Shown here piece after piece: positions 1 through 8,108 of a stretch of 19,141 nt of DNA; positions within the stretch are counted from its first letter, which is position 1, and the number at the start of each line of letters is the position of its first letter. A program made the translations under genes and the position numbers. The notes below the pieces were generated by a model that was not told the origin of the DNA, did not search any database, and worked only from the letters and a program-made list of their open reading frames with translations. Source of the stretch: JAAYWY01 sp050945275 (GTDB lineage Bacteria; Bacillota; DTU030; DUMP01); contig JBMNSQ010000022.1 of the NCBI GenBank assembly GCA_050945275.1, positions 1-19,141 of the forward strand, in the 5' to 3' direction.

Positions 1-48
1 AAAACTACTTTACACCCTAATCTATTCTACTGGGAGACCACCTTAGTG

Positions 49-981
49 TCAAGAGCCTTGCTCAGAATTGGGCGTAGAATTTTCTAGTAAGGCGCCCACA
101 AAAGCCTGCGCATCAAAAGCCTCTAAATCGTCGCTTCCTTCACCCACTCCTAACCACTTAATAGGGATATTAAGTTCCCTTTGAATAGCTACAACAATCC
201 CACCCTTAGCGGTGCCGTCTAGCTTGGCTAGAACAATACCGGTTATGGGAACTGCTTCTTTAAACAAACGGGCTTGGCTAAGTGCATTTTGCCCTGTGGT
301 TGCATCTAACACCAAATAGGTTTCGTGGGGCAAGTCTGGCCGAACCTTACCAAGAACCCGCTGAATTTTAGCTAACTCCTGCATTAGGTTCTTCTTGGTC
401 TGCAATCGGCCTGCGGTATCTACAATGAGAACATCGACTCGCCGAGCCAAGGCCGCCTGCACCGCGTCGAAGGCTACGGCCCCTGGATCCGATCCTTCCT
501 GATGAGCGATTAGTTCAGCCCCTACTCGCTCAGACCACACAGCCAACTGCTCCCCAGCTGCCGCCCGAAAGGTGTCACAAGCCGCCAGCATTACGCGCTT
601 GCCTTCACGGCGATAATGGGCCGCTAACTTAGCAATGCTGGTAGTTTTGCCGGCCCCATTGACCCCTACTACCAGAATAACCAACGGTGGCTCAAAAGAA
701 GCAGACTCCTTGGTCTGTCCTGCGTCTAGAATTTCACTCATTTTCTCGGCCAAAATACTCTTAAGATCTTCTACTGACGTCGGACGTTCTTTCTTAGCTG
801 CTGTTAACAATTCCTCCGTCACTTCAAAACCTACATCAGCCGCTAACAAAATCTCCTCTAACTCTTCCCATGTCTCTTCTTGTATCCGGCCACCCAGTGG
901 CACTATATTTTGCAAACGCTCACTTATCGCCGTCCGTGTTTTGGTAAGTCCAGTAGTAAGTCTAGACCACAATCCTGTCAA
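49..981 (-). CDS. ftsY: Signal recognition particle receptor FtsY
   Basis: SRP receptor GTPase that docks ribosome-nascent chain-SRP complexes at the membrane for co-translational insertion. The 310-residue product has an alpha-helical N domain (about 1-95) and a complete NG GTPase: P-loop GVNGAGKTT at 106-114, DTFRAAA at 136-142, DTAGR at 188-192, the AKLDGTAKGG segment near 252-261, and GVGE at 278-281. The G4 element reads AKLD where TKLD is common. The acidic N-terminal A domain is nearly absent, as in many Gram-positive FtsY proteins. The start is a TTG (979-981) preceded on the minus strand by GAGGAGGA with about 6 bases of spacing, which makes this rare start credible. It lies 20 bases downstream of smc and is probably co-transcribed with it. 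In relatives ylxM-ffh often follow, but nothing identifiable remains in bases 1-48. Confidence 0.97.
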   Translation of the reverse strand: MTGLWSRLTTGLTKTRTAISERLQNIVPLGGRIQEETWEELEEILLAADVGFEVTEELLTAAKKERPTSVEDLKSILAEKMSEILDAGQTKESASFEPPLVILVVGVNGAGKTTSIAKLAAHYRREGKRVMLAACDTFRAAAGEQLAVWSERVGAELIAHQEGSDPGAVAFDAVQAALARRVDVLIVDTAGRLQTKKNLMQELAKIQRVLGKVRPDLPHETYLVLDATTGQNALSQARLFKEAVPITGIVLAKLDGTAKGGIVVAIQRELNIPIKWLGVGEGSDDLEAFDAQAFVGALLENSTPNSEQGS

Positions 982-1001
982 CTAATTTCCTCCTCGTCTA
1001 T

Positions 1002-4000
1002 TTAACCTGCTGCCTGCGTCAAATCCACCGACACCAAACTACTTACACCACTAGCTGCCATTGATAGTCCATATAAAGTCTGGGCCCGAGCCATAGCTGC
1101 CTTACGGTGAGTAACCACAACAAATTGTGTTTCCTGTGCTATTTTTTCTAGATAGGATAGAAAACGCTCGGCATTTATCTCATCCAAAGGAGCATCGATT
1201 TCGTCGAGAACACAAAGTGAGCTAGAACCACAACGAAGCAGAGCAAATAAGAAAGCAATGGCCGTCAGAGCCCGCTCGCCCCCCGACAGCAGTGTCAACG
1301 GTTGCATTTTCTTTCCCGGCAGCTCGGCATAAATCTCTAAACCGGCCTCGCTTAAGTCATCACCGGACAGTTTCAGATCACCTTGACCCCCTTGAAACAG
1401 GTGCCTAAAAATAATCCGAAAGTTGCTCCTTAATTGACCGAATGTCTCCAGTAAATAAGAAGAAACAGTCTGATCAATGTCGGCGATTAACTTAAGGAGC
1501 GACTCCTTCGCTACCCGGACATCGTTTGCTTGGGTCTCTAGAAACTGCTGACGCTCAGTTAATTCCGCCAACGCCTGGGGAGCCCTTAGATTAACCTCAT
1601 CAAAGGCGTTAATGGCCGAGGTTAAACTTTGAATTTCGGCCTTAGCCTGGTATAGCTTAAGTCCTAAATCGGGAATTGGAGAATCAAGCGGCACACCGCA
1701 GCTTTCGAACAAGCGTTCCTTGGCTGCGGCATAAGCTGCTTCCAGACGCCCAAGATTAAGTTCCTCTGTATGAACCCGGCTGCGCTTTTCCTCTTCTTCT
1801 TTGAGAAGAATCATTAGCTCCTGCTCCCTGCCCTTTAAACCCTGACGCAAACCATATAATGTTTTGTTTACTTCTTGCCCCTCGCTGATTACAGCGGTTA
1901 GTTGGATTGATATCTGAGCCTTATCCGCCTCCAACTCTTCCCGTTTCTCTTGGGCGGCAATATCGAGGTTAGTGATCTCCTCTAGCTTATCTGCCACTTC
2001 TTTCTTCTGCTGCCACAAATGGGCCCGAGTCAAATCCAGTTCACCTAGCCGTGCTTTCAGCTGCTTGTCTCTTTCCTGAAGAGCGACAAGCTCTAAACGA
2101 CTTGTGAGTAGCGCTTCTCGTACTTTCTCCACTTGAACCGCCAAAGCCTGTTGGTTTCTTAGTTCCTCCGCTGACAGAGCTTCCCACTTTTCTAATTTTA
2201 TTTCTGCTTGCCGCTTAGCCTCTAGGCGTTGTTCCTTTTCGGCCATCAATTCTTGCCACCTAGCTACCAGGGCCTGCTCTTCTTGTTGCCACACTGTTTG
2301 TGTACGCTCCATCTCTCGGTATGACGCTATATACTCTTGCCTCTTGCTCTGGGCGGTCGCTAGGCCATCTTGTCTTTGCGCTTTAGCTGCTAATAACTGA
2401 TTCATTTGTTCTTCCAGCTGCTTGCGCCTTTCAATTGTCCGATCAGTAGCCTCGGTTTGCTTTGCGAGGGTTTCTTCTTCAGCAGTCACTTCCTGGGCCA
2501 GTTCGCGTAATCGCCTTTCCTCAGCCAGCTGCGACGGACGACGTTCCCTGAAACTACCCCCGCTTAAAGAGCCGCCGACATTAACAACGTCCCCGGCCAA
2601 AGTCACTACCTTTAGCCTAAAGCCACTAGCCTTAGCTGCTCTGCGAGCCGCTGCTAGATCCCGAGCTACCAGTACTCGTCCCAGCAAATTTTGGGCCACT
2701 ACTTTTAACTGAGCCGAATACTGAACTAACTCCGACGCCCAACCGACAATATTATCATTCCCTGCAAGTTCCATTTCCTTTCGCGACGGAGTTTGGGGTT
2801 GAATTGTATTAAGCGGTAAAAAGGTGGCTCGCCCCTTACCTGTTTGACGCAACCAATCAATAGTAGCAGCAGCAGCTCGATCATCGGTGGCCACCAAAAA
2901 TTGCTGAGCAGCTCCAAGTGCAGTCTCAATAGCTATCTCATAATCGGATGGTACTACTAACAGTTGCGCCACAGCTCCGATAATACCCACCCGGCCGGCT
3001 GATAGCACCGAACGTGGGCCCTGCCCGTAGCTACTATGGCGTTGTCGCACTCCTTCTAGACCCTTCAGCTCCGCTTTTAAGCGTTCTAATCGTCGCCATG
3101 TTAAGTCGCGGTTTTGCACCATATTTTCCTCTTGTTTGCGAGCAGTTGTTAATTGTTCTTCTAACTGCAACCTCTTTTCCTCAAAAACTCTAAGTTCTTC
3201 TTTAAGCCACTGTATTTTTTGCTCCTCTTCCCCTTGTCTTTGACTCATGGCTTCTGCCCGAGCCCGAGCCTCACTATACGCTGCCTGCGCCCTTTGTTGA
3301 CGTTCTGCTAGGGCCTGCTCTTCCCGTATTAAAGACCTTAAAGCATTGCTCCCGGCTGATCGCTCGCTAAGTAAAGTTATTGTCTGTTCCCGCCGCTTGT
3401 CCGCTTGGCGCTGAATTTCATCCCGTTGTTGCTCTAGGTTCTGTAATTTTTTAGTTAAATCAGCTACTTCATTCTCCTTAGCCGAAAGAAGCAGTACAAG
3501 TTCATCTTGTTCTTTTTTGCCCTGGGATTGTTGTTTTTTGATCTCGGCCAAACGAGCGGCCAACTCTTCATTTTGCGCGGCCGCGGTCTCTTTGCGCACT
3601 GCTCGTTCCCGGCTATCTGTAAGTACGGCAGCTAATTGATTGTCCAACACTATTAACTGCTCTTGCCACTCGTCTTGGCGAGCTTTTAAGTTATCAAGCA
3701 ACTTTTCCAACCGCCCAACTTCTTCACGCCTTGTCTCTAAATTGGTCTCTAGCGTTACTCGCTTTCTTGTTAGCGCCTGTAGCTGTTCTCTTAGCGGAAT
3801 GTATTTTTCCTGAGCGGCGTTTATCTTTTCTTGTAGCTGGTTAATCTCGCTTAGTCCGACGAAAATCTGAAGCGTTTTCAAACGTTCTCTCTTGGCTAAG
3901 TATTCCTTGGCCCGACGAGCTTCCTCGACTAAGGGACCACGTTGTCGCTCCAATTCAGCGCACACATCGCTAAGGCGTAGCAAATCCTGCTCCGTTCGTA

Positions 4001-4544
4001 CTAGCTTGTCCTGTGTTTCTTTTTTTCGCCGACGCCATTTCCAAACCCCGGCTGCCTGCTCCAAAAACACCCGCCGCTGCTCGGGGCTAAGACTGAGCAC
4101 CTCATCTACTTTACCCTGGCCAATAAAAGCATACCCCTCTTTGCCCATACCGGTATCAGCAAACAAATCATGAATATCACGTAGTCGGCAGGGTACACCA
4201 TTTAATAGAAATTCACTGTTTCCGGAACGATAAGCACGACGGGTAACAGTAACTTCACTGTACGATACCGGTAGCAAACCACTTTCGTTATTGAAGGTCA
4301 GGGTAACTTCAGCCAAACCATGGGGACGCCGATAATTTGAACCACTAAATATGATATCCTCTAACCGCTCCCCTCTAAGAGTGCGCAGGCTTTGTTCCCC
4401 CAATACCCAGCGGATTGCATCTACTACATTGCTCTTGCCGCTCCCATTTGGACCCACAATAGCCGTTATACCACGCCCAAAGGTAAATTCTAGCCGATCG
4501 GCAAAAGATTTGAATCCTTGTATGGTTAATTTCTCCAGACGCAT
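1002..4544 (-). CDS. smc: Chromosome segregation ATPase SMC
   Basis: Core subunit of the bacterial condensin (with ScpA/ScpB) that extrudes DNA loops and helps separate sister chromosomes. At 1180 residues it is full length for the family. It shows the N-terminal ATPase half with Walker A GPNGSGKSN at 31-39 and the Q-loop region near 141-150, a long coiled coil (about 165-500) rich in Glu, Gln, Arg and Lys, the hinge domain (about 503-670, including GIIGAVAQLL near 520-529 and the Gly-rich end GGSLSGGSF), the returning coiled coil (about 670-1000), and the C-terminal ATPase half with signature LSGGE at 1086-1090 and Walker B CVLDEIDAPLD from 1111. ATG start with GAGGGGGG 6-8 bases upstream. 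A terminator separates it from spoVS, so it probably has its own promoter; ftsY follows after 20 bases. Confidence 0.98.
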   Translation of the reverse strand: MRLEKLTIQGFKSFADRLEFTFGRGITAIVGPNGSGKSNVVDAIRWVLGEQSLRTLRGERLEDIIFSGSNYRRPHGLAEVTLTFNNESGLLPVSYSEVTVTRRAYRSGNSEFLLNGVPCRLRDIHDLFADTGMGKEGYAFIGQGKVDEVLSLSPEQRRVFLEQAAGVWKWRRRKKETQDKLVRTEQDLLRLSDVCAELERQRGPLVEEARRAKEYLAKRERLKTLQIFVGLSEINQLQEKINAAQEKYIPLREQLQALTRKRVTLETNLETRREEVGRLEKLLDNLKARQDEWQEQLIVLDNQLAAVLTDSRERAVRKETAAAQNEELAARLAEIKKQQSQGKKEQDELVLLLSAKENEVADLTKKLQNLEQQRDEIQRQADKRREQTITLLSERSAGSNALRSLIREEQALAERQQRAQAAYSEARARAEAMSQRQGEEEQKIQWLKEELRVFEEKRLQLEEQLTTARKQEENMVQNRDLTWRRLERLKAELKGLEGVRQRHSSYGQGPRSVLSAGRVGIIGAVAQLLVVPSDYEIAIETALGAAQQFLVATDDRAAAATIDWLRQTGKGRATFLPLNTIQPQTPSRKEMELAGNDNIVGWASELVQYSAQLKVVAQNLLGRVLVARDLAAARRAAKASGFRLKVVTLAGDVVNVGGSLSGGSFRERRPSQLAEERRLRELAQEVTAEEETLAKQTEATDRTIERRKQLEEQMNQLLAAKAQRQDGLATAQSKRQEYIASYREMERTQTVWQQEEQALVARWQELMAEKEQRLEAKRQAEIKLEKWEALSAEELRNQQALAVQVEKVREALLTSRLELVALQERDKQLKARLGELDLTRAHLWQQKKEVADKLEEITNLDIAAQEKREELEADKAQISIQLTAVISEGQEVNKTLYGLRQGLKGREQELMILLKEEEEKRSRVHTEELNLGRLEAAYAAAKERLFESCGVPLDSPIPDLGLKLYQAKAEIQSLTSAINAFDEVNLRAPQALAELTERQQFLETQANDVRVAKESLLKLIADIDQTVSSYLLETFGQLRSNFRIIFRHLFQGGQGDLKLSGDDLSEAGLEIYAELPGKKMQPLTLLSGGERALTAIAFLFALLRCGSSSLCVLDEIDAPLDEINAERFLSYLEKIAQETQFVVVTHRKAAMARAQTLYGLSMAASGVSSLVSVDLTQAAG

Positions 4545-4574
4545 AAATCGCCCCCCTCGCTCTGCATTGTAGCA
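4545..4574 (-). promoter_or_regulatory. Candidate extended -10 promoter for smc-ftsY
   Basis: On the minus strand TGC-TACAAT (4574-4566) matches an extended -10 element (TGnTATAAT-like). The -35 position (TTATAT, 17 bases upstream) is poor, as expected for extended -10 promoters. It sits directly after the terminator at 4585-4616. Transcription would begin about 15 bases before the smc ATG, just covering the GAGGGGGG ribosome site. Inference only. Confidence 0.35.
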
Positions 4575-4584
4575 TAATCAGGCA

Positions 4585-4616
4585 CAAAATATAAGAAAGC
4601 CCGCCAAAGGCAGGCT
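4585..4616 (-). terminator. Rho-independent terminator after spoVS
   Basis: On the minus strand AGCCTGCC-TTT-GGCGGGCT forms an 8-bp stem with one G-U pair and a 3-base loop (4616-4598), followed by TTCTTATATTTT. It lies 30 bases after the spoVS stop and ends the transcript coming from spoVS or the fab-rnc operon before smc. Confidence 0.75.
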
Positions 4617-4645
4617 AAATAGTAGCTATGAGCTAACAAAGAGCT

Positions 4646-4906
4646 TTAGCGTGAGCCCACAATAAACTTAATCGCTGTTCTCTCTTCGCCGTCAATTACT
4701 ATTTCAGCAAATGCCGGCACACATACCAAGTCAAGACCATTAGGGGCCACAAATCCGCGGGCAATAGCTATAGCTTTGACCGCCTGGTTAACCGCGCCTG
4801 CTCCCACGGCCTGGACCTCAGCTGCGCCGTGTTCTCTAAGTACAGCTGCCAAAGCCCCCGCTACCGATTTAGGGTTAGAATGTGCTGACACTTTTAGTAC
4901 TTCCAC
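4646..4906 (-). CDS. spoVS: Stage V sporulation protein S
   Basis: Small Alba-like protein of 86 residues, needed in Bacillus subtilis for sporulation to pass stage V and also affecting septation; the biochemical role is not settled. The sequence follows the B. subtilis protein almost end to end, including the start MEVLKVSAHSNPKSVAGALA, the central VGAGAVNQAVKAIAIARGFV and the end IDGEERTAIKFIVGSR. Family length is the same (86). The start is GTG (4904-4906) with GGAGGAGG about 8 bases upstream on the minus strand. It lies between rnc (125-base gap) and a terminator, so it is a separate unit embedded in the fab-rnc-smc cluster. The gap holds a sigma-H-like promoter, which fits the known sigma-H control of spoVS in B. 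subtilis. Confidence 0.95.
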   Translation of the reverse strand: MEVLKVSAHSNPKSVAGALAAVLREHGAAEVQAVGAGAVNQAVKAIAIARGFVAPNGLDLVCVPAFAEIVIDGEERTAIKFIVGSR

Positions 4907-4957
4907 TTTTCTGCCTCCTCCAGTTCGATTAAGTCATTCATTGGGCTTACTTTTTGT

Positions 4958-4984
4958 ATTCGCGGTATGGTGAAAAATTCCTGC
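4958..4984 (-). promoter_or_regulatory. Sigma-H-like promoter of spoVS
   Basis: On the minus strand GCAGGAATT (4984-4976), an 11-base spacer, then CGCGAAT (4964-4958). This fits the B. subtilis sigma-H consensus RnAGGAwWW-N11-12-RnnGAAT at every specified position except the first purine of the -10 element. It lies about 50 bases upstream of the spoVS GTG. No good sigma-A pair was seen in the same gap. Confidence 0.6.
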
Positions 4985-5031
4985 TTTTTCCTGTGAAGAT
5001 ATTGAGTTTATATGCTCTTCTTTTCTTAGTG

Positions 5032-5736
5032 TTAATTCGACAATTGTCGCAATAGCTTGCCGGCAGCCTCCTGCTCTGCCTCCTTTTTGCTGTTGCCGAC
5101 ACCAGTGGTGCAAAGAGTGCCATCCACCATTAAGCCGATGGTAAAGCGGCGGGCATGGGCTGGCCCTTCGGTCTGTAGTATAGCGTACTTTATATCTGTC
5201 TGACCGTTGGCCTGAAGTCTTTCTTGCAATGCCGTCTTGAAATCAAATCCTGTTTTAAACTGCCCGGAAAAGTAGGGATCAAGTAACCGCTCCACCACTA
5301 GCTCAGCCGCAGCAAGACCACCGGTCAAATAAACTGCACCCAAAAGCGCCTCCACTGCATCAGCCAACAAAGCTGGCCGATAGCGGCCTCCCTGGGCTTC
5401 TTCACCCCGGCCTAACCGAAGAGCTGAGCCTAAGCGCAACTCTTGGGCACAGCGGGCTAAGGTAGGTTCGCACACCAATTGAGCTCGATAGCGGGTAAGT
5501 TCACCTTCTGACTTATCAGGATAAATGTTGAACAAACGTTGGCTCACCACTAACTCCAGTACAGCATCGCCTAAAAACTCTAGGCGTTCGTTGGGCTGGG
5601 TGTTATTTTCATAAGCATAAGAAGAATGGGTTAACGCCGTGGCGACAAGCTTAGCCAGCTCGGGGGTTACTTTTATTCCCCAGTCCCTTAGCCTGTCTAA
5701 AAGCCGATCCAAACTCTCGCTATTAATCACTGTCAT
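5032..5736 (-). CDS. rnc: Ribonuclease III
   Basis: Double-strand-specific endoribonuclease for rRNA precursor processing and RNA turnover. The 234 residues comprise the endonuclease domain (about 10-155) with the signature NERLEFLGD at 49-57 and metal ligands Asp57 and Glu129 (in DAVEALLGA), and a C-terminal dsRNA-binding domain (about 165-232) ending GNSKKEAEQEAAGKLL. Both domains are intact and length is normal. The ATG start overlaps the end of fabF by 14 bases, so the two are translationally coupled; the ribosome site (GTGGTAAAAAG) is poor, which suits coupling. Placement between fab genes and smc is common in Bacillota. The next gene downstream is spoVS, after a gap of 125 bases without an obvious hairpin, so read-through into spoVS is possible. 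Confidence 0.97.
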   Translation of the reverse strand: MTVINSESLDRLLDRLRDWGIKVTPELAKLVATALTHSSYAYENNTQPNERLEFLGDAVLELVVSQRLFNIYPDKSEGELTRYRAQLVCEPTLARCAQELRLGSALRLGRGEEAQGGRYRPALLADAVEALLGAVYLTGGLAAAELVVERLLDPYFSGQFKTGFDFKTALQERLQANGQTDIKYAILQTEGPAHARRFTIGLMVDGTLCTTGVGNSKKEAEQEAAGKLLRQLSN

Positions 5737-6967
5737 ATCTTTTTACCACTAAGGCCGCATTGTGACCACCAAAACCAAAAGAGTTAGACAGCGCGATATT
5801 CACCCTGGCTTCTCTCGCTTGGTTAGGGACATAGTCCAGGTCACACTCGGGATCGGGGTATTCGTAATTGATGGTGGGTGGTAAAATGTTTTCGTTAATA
5901 GCCCCCAAACAAGCAATAATCTCCACTACCCCAGCTGCCCCCAACAAATGGCCAATCATAGATTTGGTGGAGCTAATCGGTATCTGATAAGCTCGCTCAC
6001 CGAACACGTTTTTAACGGCTTTGGTTTCAAATAGATCATTATAGGCCGTGGATGTACCATGAGCATTAATATAATCGATTTCATCTGGACTTAGACCAGC
6101 GTCTTTTAAGGCAGTCATCATAGCCCGGGCTGCCCCTGTACCCTCTGGCGCCGGTGCAGTTATGTGATAGGCATCCAAGGTAGAACCATAGCCTACCAAT
6201 TCACCATAAATATGAGCTCCGCGGGCCGTGGCATGCTCCAGCTCCTCTAAAATAAGCATCCCTCCGCCCTCACCCATAACAAATCCGTCGCGCTGTTTAT
6301 CAAAGGGGCGACAAGCCCGAGTCGGATCATCGTTTTGTACCGACAAAGCTTTCATCGAGCTAAAACCAGCCAAAGCAGTGGCTGTAATTGGTGCTTCCGA
6401 TCCCCCAGCCACTACTAGCTCCACATCACCGCGCTCTATCATCCGTAAGCCTTGGCCCAAAGCATCAGTGGAAGAAGCACAAGCACTCACTGTTGTGAGA
6501 CTGGGGCCTGTTATGCCGTGCATGATAGAAATCTGGCCAGCTGCTATATTAGTAATAATCATAGGGATAAGAAAGGGGCTAACCCGACCAGGACCTTTTC
6601 TGTCTAAAACTAATACCTGATCAGTTAATGTCTCGATACCTCCAATACCGGTGCCAATAACCACCCCTACGCGATCCCGATCCACCTTGTCCCATAATAG
6701 GCCACTGTCTTGTATCGCTTGATAAGATGCTGCCACCGCATACTGACAAAACCGATCCATCCGGCGGGCATCCTTGCGCTCCATATAGTCACTCGGGTTA
6801 AAGTCCTTTAATTCCCCGGCCATTTGGCTTGCAAAAGGTTCCGGGTCGAGCCTAGTGATACGACCTATTCCGTTTTGGCCAGCTTTTAAGCCGGCAAAGT
6901 AAGCTTCCTTGTCGTTACCGATTGGGGTAAGGACACCTATCCCGGTTATGACAACTCTCCTGCCCAC
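5723..6967 (-). CDS. fabF: Beta-ketoacyl-ACP synthase II
   Basis: Elongating condensing enzyme of type II fatty acid synthesis: joins malonyl-ACP to acyl-ACP with loss of CO2. The open frame continues upstream to 7060, but I choose the GTG at 6965-6967. The protein then begins MGRRVVITGIGVLTPIGND, as typical FabF proteins do, is 414 residues long, and its catalytic residues fall at Cys163 (SACASS), His303 (NAHGTS), Lys335 and His340 (SMIGHLLGAAG), the same numbers as in E. coli FabF. AGGAG lies 10 bases and GGAGG 2 bases before this GTG. The 31 extra upstream codons would cover a terminator-like hairpin and do not resemble the family. The gene overlaps rnc by 14 bases and follows acpP in the lipid operon. 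Confidence 0.95.
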   Translation of the reverse strand: MGRRVVITGIGVLTPIGNDKEAYFAGLKAGQNGIGRITRLDPEPFASQMAGELKDFNPSDYMERKDARRMDRFCQYAVAASYQAIQDSGLLWDKVDRDRVGVVIGTGIGGIETLTDQVLVLDRKGPGRVSPFLIPMIITNIAAGQISIMHGITGPSLTTVSACASSTDALGQGLRMIERGDVELVVAGGSEAPITATALAGFSSMKALSVQNDDPTRACRPFDKQRDGFVMGEGGGMLILEELEHATARGAHIYGELVGYGSTLDAYHITAPAPEGTGAARAMMTALKDAGLSPDEIDYINAHGTSTAYNDLFETKAVKNVFGERAYQIPISSTKSMIGHLLGAAGVVEIIACLGAINENILPPTINYEYPDPECDLDYVPNQAREARVNIALSNSFGFGGHNAALVVKRYDSD

Positions 6968-6983
6968 TGCCTCCACACTCCTA
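6968..6983 (-). promoter_or_regulatory. Ribosome site deciding the fabF start
   Basis: On the minus strand AGGAG (6982-6978) and GGAGG (6974-6970) precede the GTG at 6967. The first has a 10-base spacing, the second only 2. A second in-frame GTG at 6976 is just one base from AGGAG and is less likely. Confidence 0.55.
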
Positions 6984-7010
6984 GTAGTGTAATGCTGCTC
7001 TATATTTTTA

Positions 7011-7040
7011 TGAAAAGTCCCGTAGCTAAGTACTACGGGA
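7011..7040 (-). terminator. Attenuator-like hairpin between acpP and fabF
   Basis: On the minus strand TCCCGTAG (7040-7033), a 7-base loop and CTACGGGA (7025-7018) form a perfect 8-bp stem followed by CTTTTCATAAAAATAT. The T run is short, so partial termination or 3'-end protection is more likely than a full stop. It would make acpP mRNA more abundant than fabF-rnc mRNA, matching the high need for acyl carrier protein. Function is inferred. Confidence 0.5.
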
Positions 7041-7061
7041 ACCTTCCTTACTTTAACCACC

Positions 7062-7292
7062 TTACGAGTTAGCCTTGATATACTCTACTGCATCACCCAC
7101 AGTGGCAATTTTCTCTGCATCTTCGTCGGGAATCTCTATCCCAAAATCTTCTTCCAAAGCCATTACCAACTCTACTATATCTAGCGAATCTGCTCCTAAG
7201 TCATCGACAAAAGATGCTTCCAGCGTGACAGTGTCTTCGTCCACACCGAGCTGGTCCACAATAATCTCTTTTACACGATCGAATAAGGCCAC
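7062..7292 (-). CDS. acpP: Acyl carrier protein
   Basis: Carries growing acyl chains on a 4'-phosphopantetheine arm for every step of fatty acid synthesis. The 76-residue acidic protein contains the modification site GADSLD with Ser36, the same position as in E. coli AcpP, and the usual four-helix pattern (VKEIIVDQLGV, SLDIVELVMALEEDFGIEI, DAVEYI). The start is GTG (7290-7292) with a very strong AAAGGGGGTGA site about 8 bases upstream. It is separated from fabG by 71 bases, the longest gap in the operon, in which I see no convincing promoter. A hairpin lies just downstream. Confidence 0.97.
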   Translation of the reverse strand: MALFDRVKEIIVDQLGVDEDTVTLEASFVDDLGADSLDIVELVMALEEDFGIEIPDEDAEKIATVGDAVEYIKANS

Positions 7293-7363
7293 GACGTCTC
7301 ACCCCCTTTCATGGTTTAACTTATCCCTAGCTTGAACCAGAAACAAAACCCGTATCCCGAGAA

Positions 7364-8107
7364 CTACATAGCAAGTCCTCCGTCCACCGGTAACACTTGC
7401 CCGGTGATATAGGTTGCTTCTTGACTGCAAAGAAAAGTCACGGCCGACATTATATCATCCGTTGTTCCAAATCGCCCCAGTGGAATCTTGGCCAAATAAG
7501 CAGACTGAACATCAGGCGACAAGGCTGCCGTCATATCAGTAGTAATGAATCCTGGGGCTACTGCGTTTACTGTTATGCCGCGCCGAGCAACCTCTTGGGC
7601 CACCGACTTAGTAAAACCAATAATACCAGCTTTAGCGGCCGCATAATTGGCCTGCCCGGCATTGCCGTGTATACCCACTACAGAGGCGATATTGACGATA
7701 CGACCACTTCTTCTTTTGACCATTCCTTTAAGTGCGGCCTGAGTTACATAAAACACTCCATCTAGGTTAGTAGCTATAACATCGCGCCATGCTTCCCGTT
7801 TTAATCTAAGTACCAATCCATCACGTGTAATACCAGCATTATTAACTAATATTCCCACGGGACCTAGAATTTCTTCTGTCTGGGCGATAAGCTTAGTAGC
7901 ATCTTCTGGCTGGGAAACATCTGCTTGAATAGCTGTCGCTTTTCCACCTGCCGACACTATGTCCGCTACCACGTCATCGGCCCTGGCCGAATTTTGAGCA
8001 TAAACTATGGCTACCGCCGCCCCCCGCTTGGCTAGGCCTAAGGCAATGGCCTTACCTATCCCTCGCGAGCCACCCGTAACCACGGCGGCACCCGGAATTA
8101 ATACCAT
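7364..8107 (-). CDS. fabG: 3-oxoacyl-ACP reductase (NADPH)
   Basis: Reduces beta-ketoacyl-ACP to D-3-hydroxyacyl-ACP in the elongation cycle. This short-chain dehydrogenase of 247 residues has the cofactor-binding TGGSRGIG at 11-18, Asp63 (QADV), NNAG at 89-92, and the catalytic set Asn114, Ser142, Tyr155, Lys159 (YAAAK). The C-terminal TGQVLPVDGGLAM is the FabG-type end. The start ATG lies one base after the fabD stop with AAAGGGG 9 bases upstream. Genomic context (fabD before, acpP after) supports FabG over other short-chain dehydrogenases. Confidence 0.96.
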   Translation of the reverse strand: MVLIPGAAVVTGGSRGIGKAIALGLAKRGAAVAIVYAQNSARADDVVADIVSAGGKATAIQADVSQPEDATKLIAQTEEILGPVGILVNNAGITRDGLVLRLKREAWRDVIATNLDGVFYVTQAALKGMVKRRSGRIVNIASVVGIHGNAGQANYAAAKAGIIGFTKSVAQEVARRGITVNAVAPGFITTDMTAALSPDVQSAYLAKIPLGRFGTTDDIMSAVTFLCSQEATYITGQVLPVDGGLAM

Positions 8108-8108
8108 T

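Noticed and set aside
1..48. Possible start or leader of ylxM-ffh after ftsY
   Set aside because: No start codon with a ribosome site lies inside these 48 bases, and no terminator is visible; the next gene, if present, lies outside.
2422..2712. Plus-strand open frames opposite smc, and similar ones opposite ftsY, fabF, fabH, plsX, ackA and pta
   Set aside because: They are antisense to conserved genes, have low-complexity translations and no consistent ribosome sites.
4907..5031. Terminator after rnc
   Set aside because: The region is A/T-rich without a stable stem, so read-through toward spoVS cannot be excluded.
6968..7060. N-terminal extension of FabF
   Set aside because: It does not resemble FabF, crosses a perfect hairpin, and a better start with family-like numbering exists at 6967.
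7293..7363. Internal promoter for acpP in the 71-base gap after fabG
   Set aside because: The best pair, TTGTTT-N17-TAAGTT, matches only half of the -10; no extended -10 was seen.
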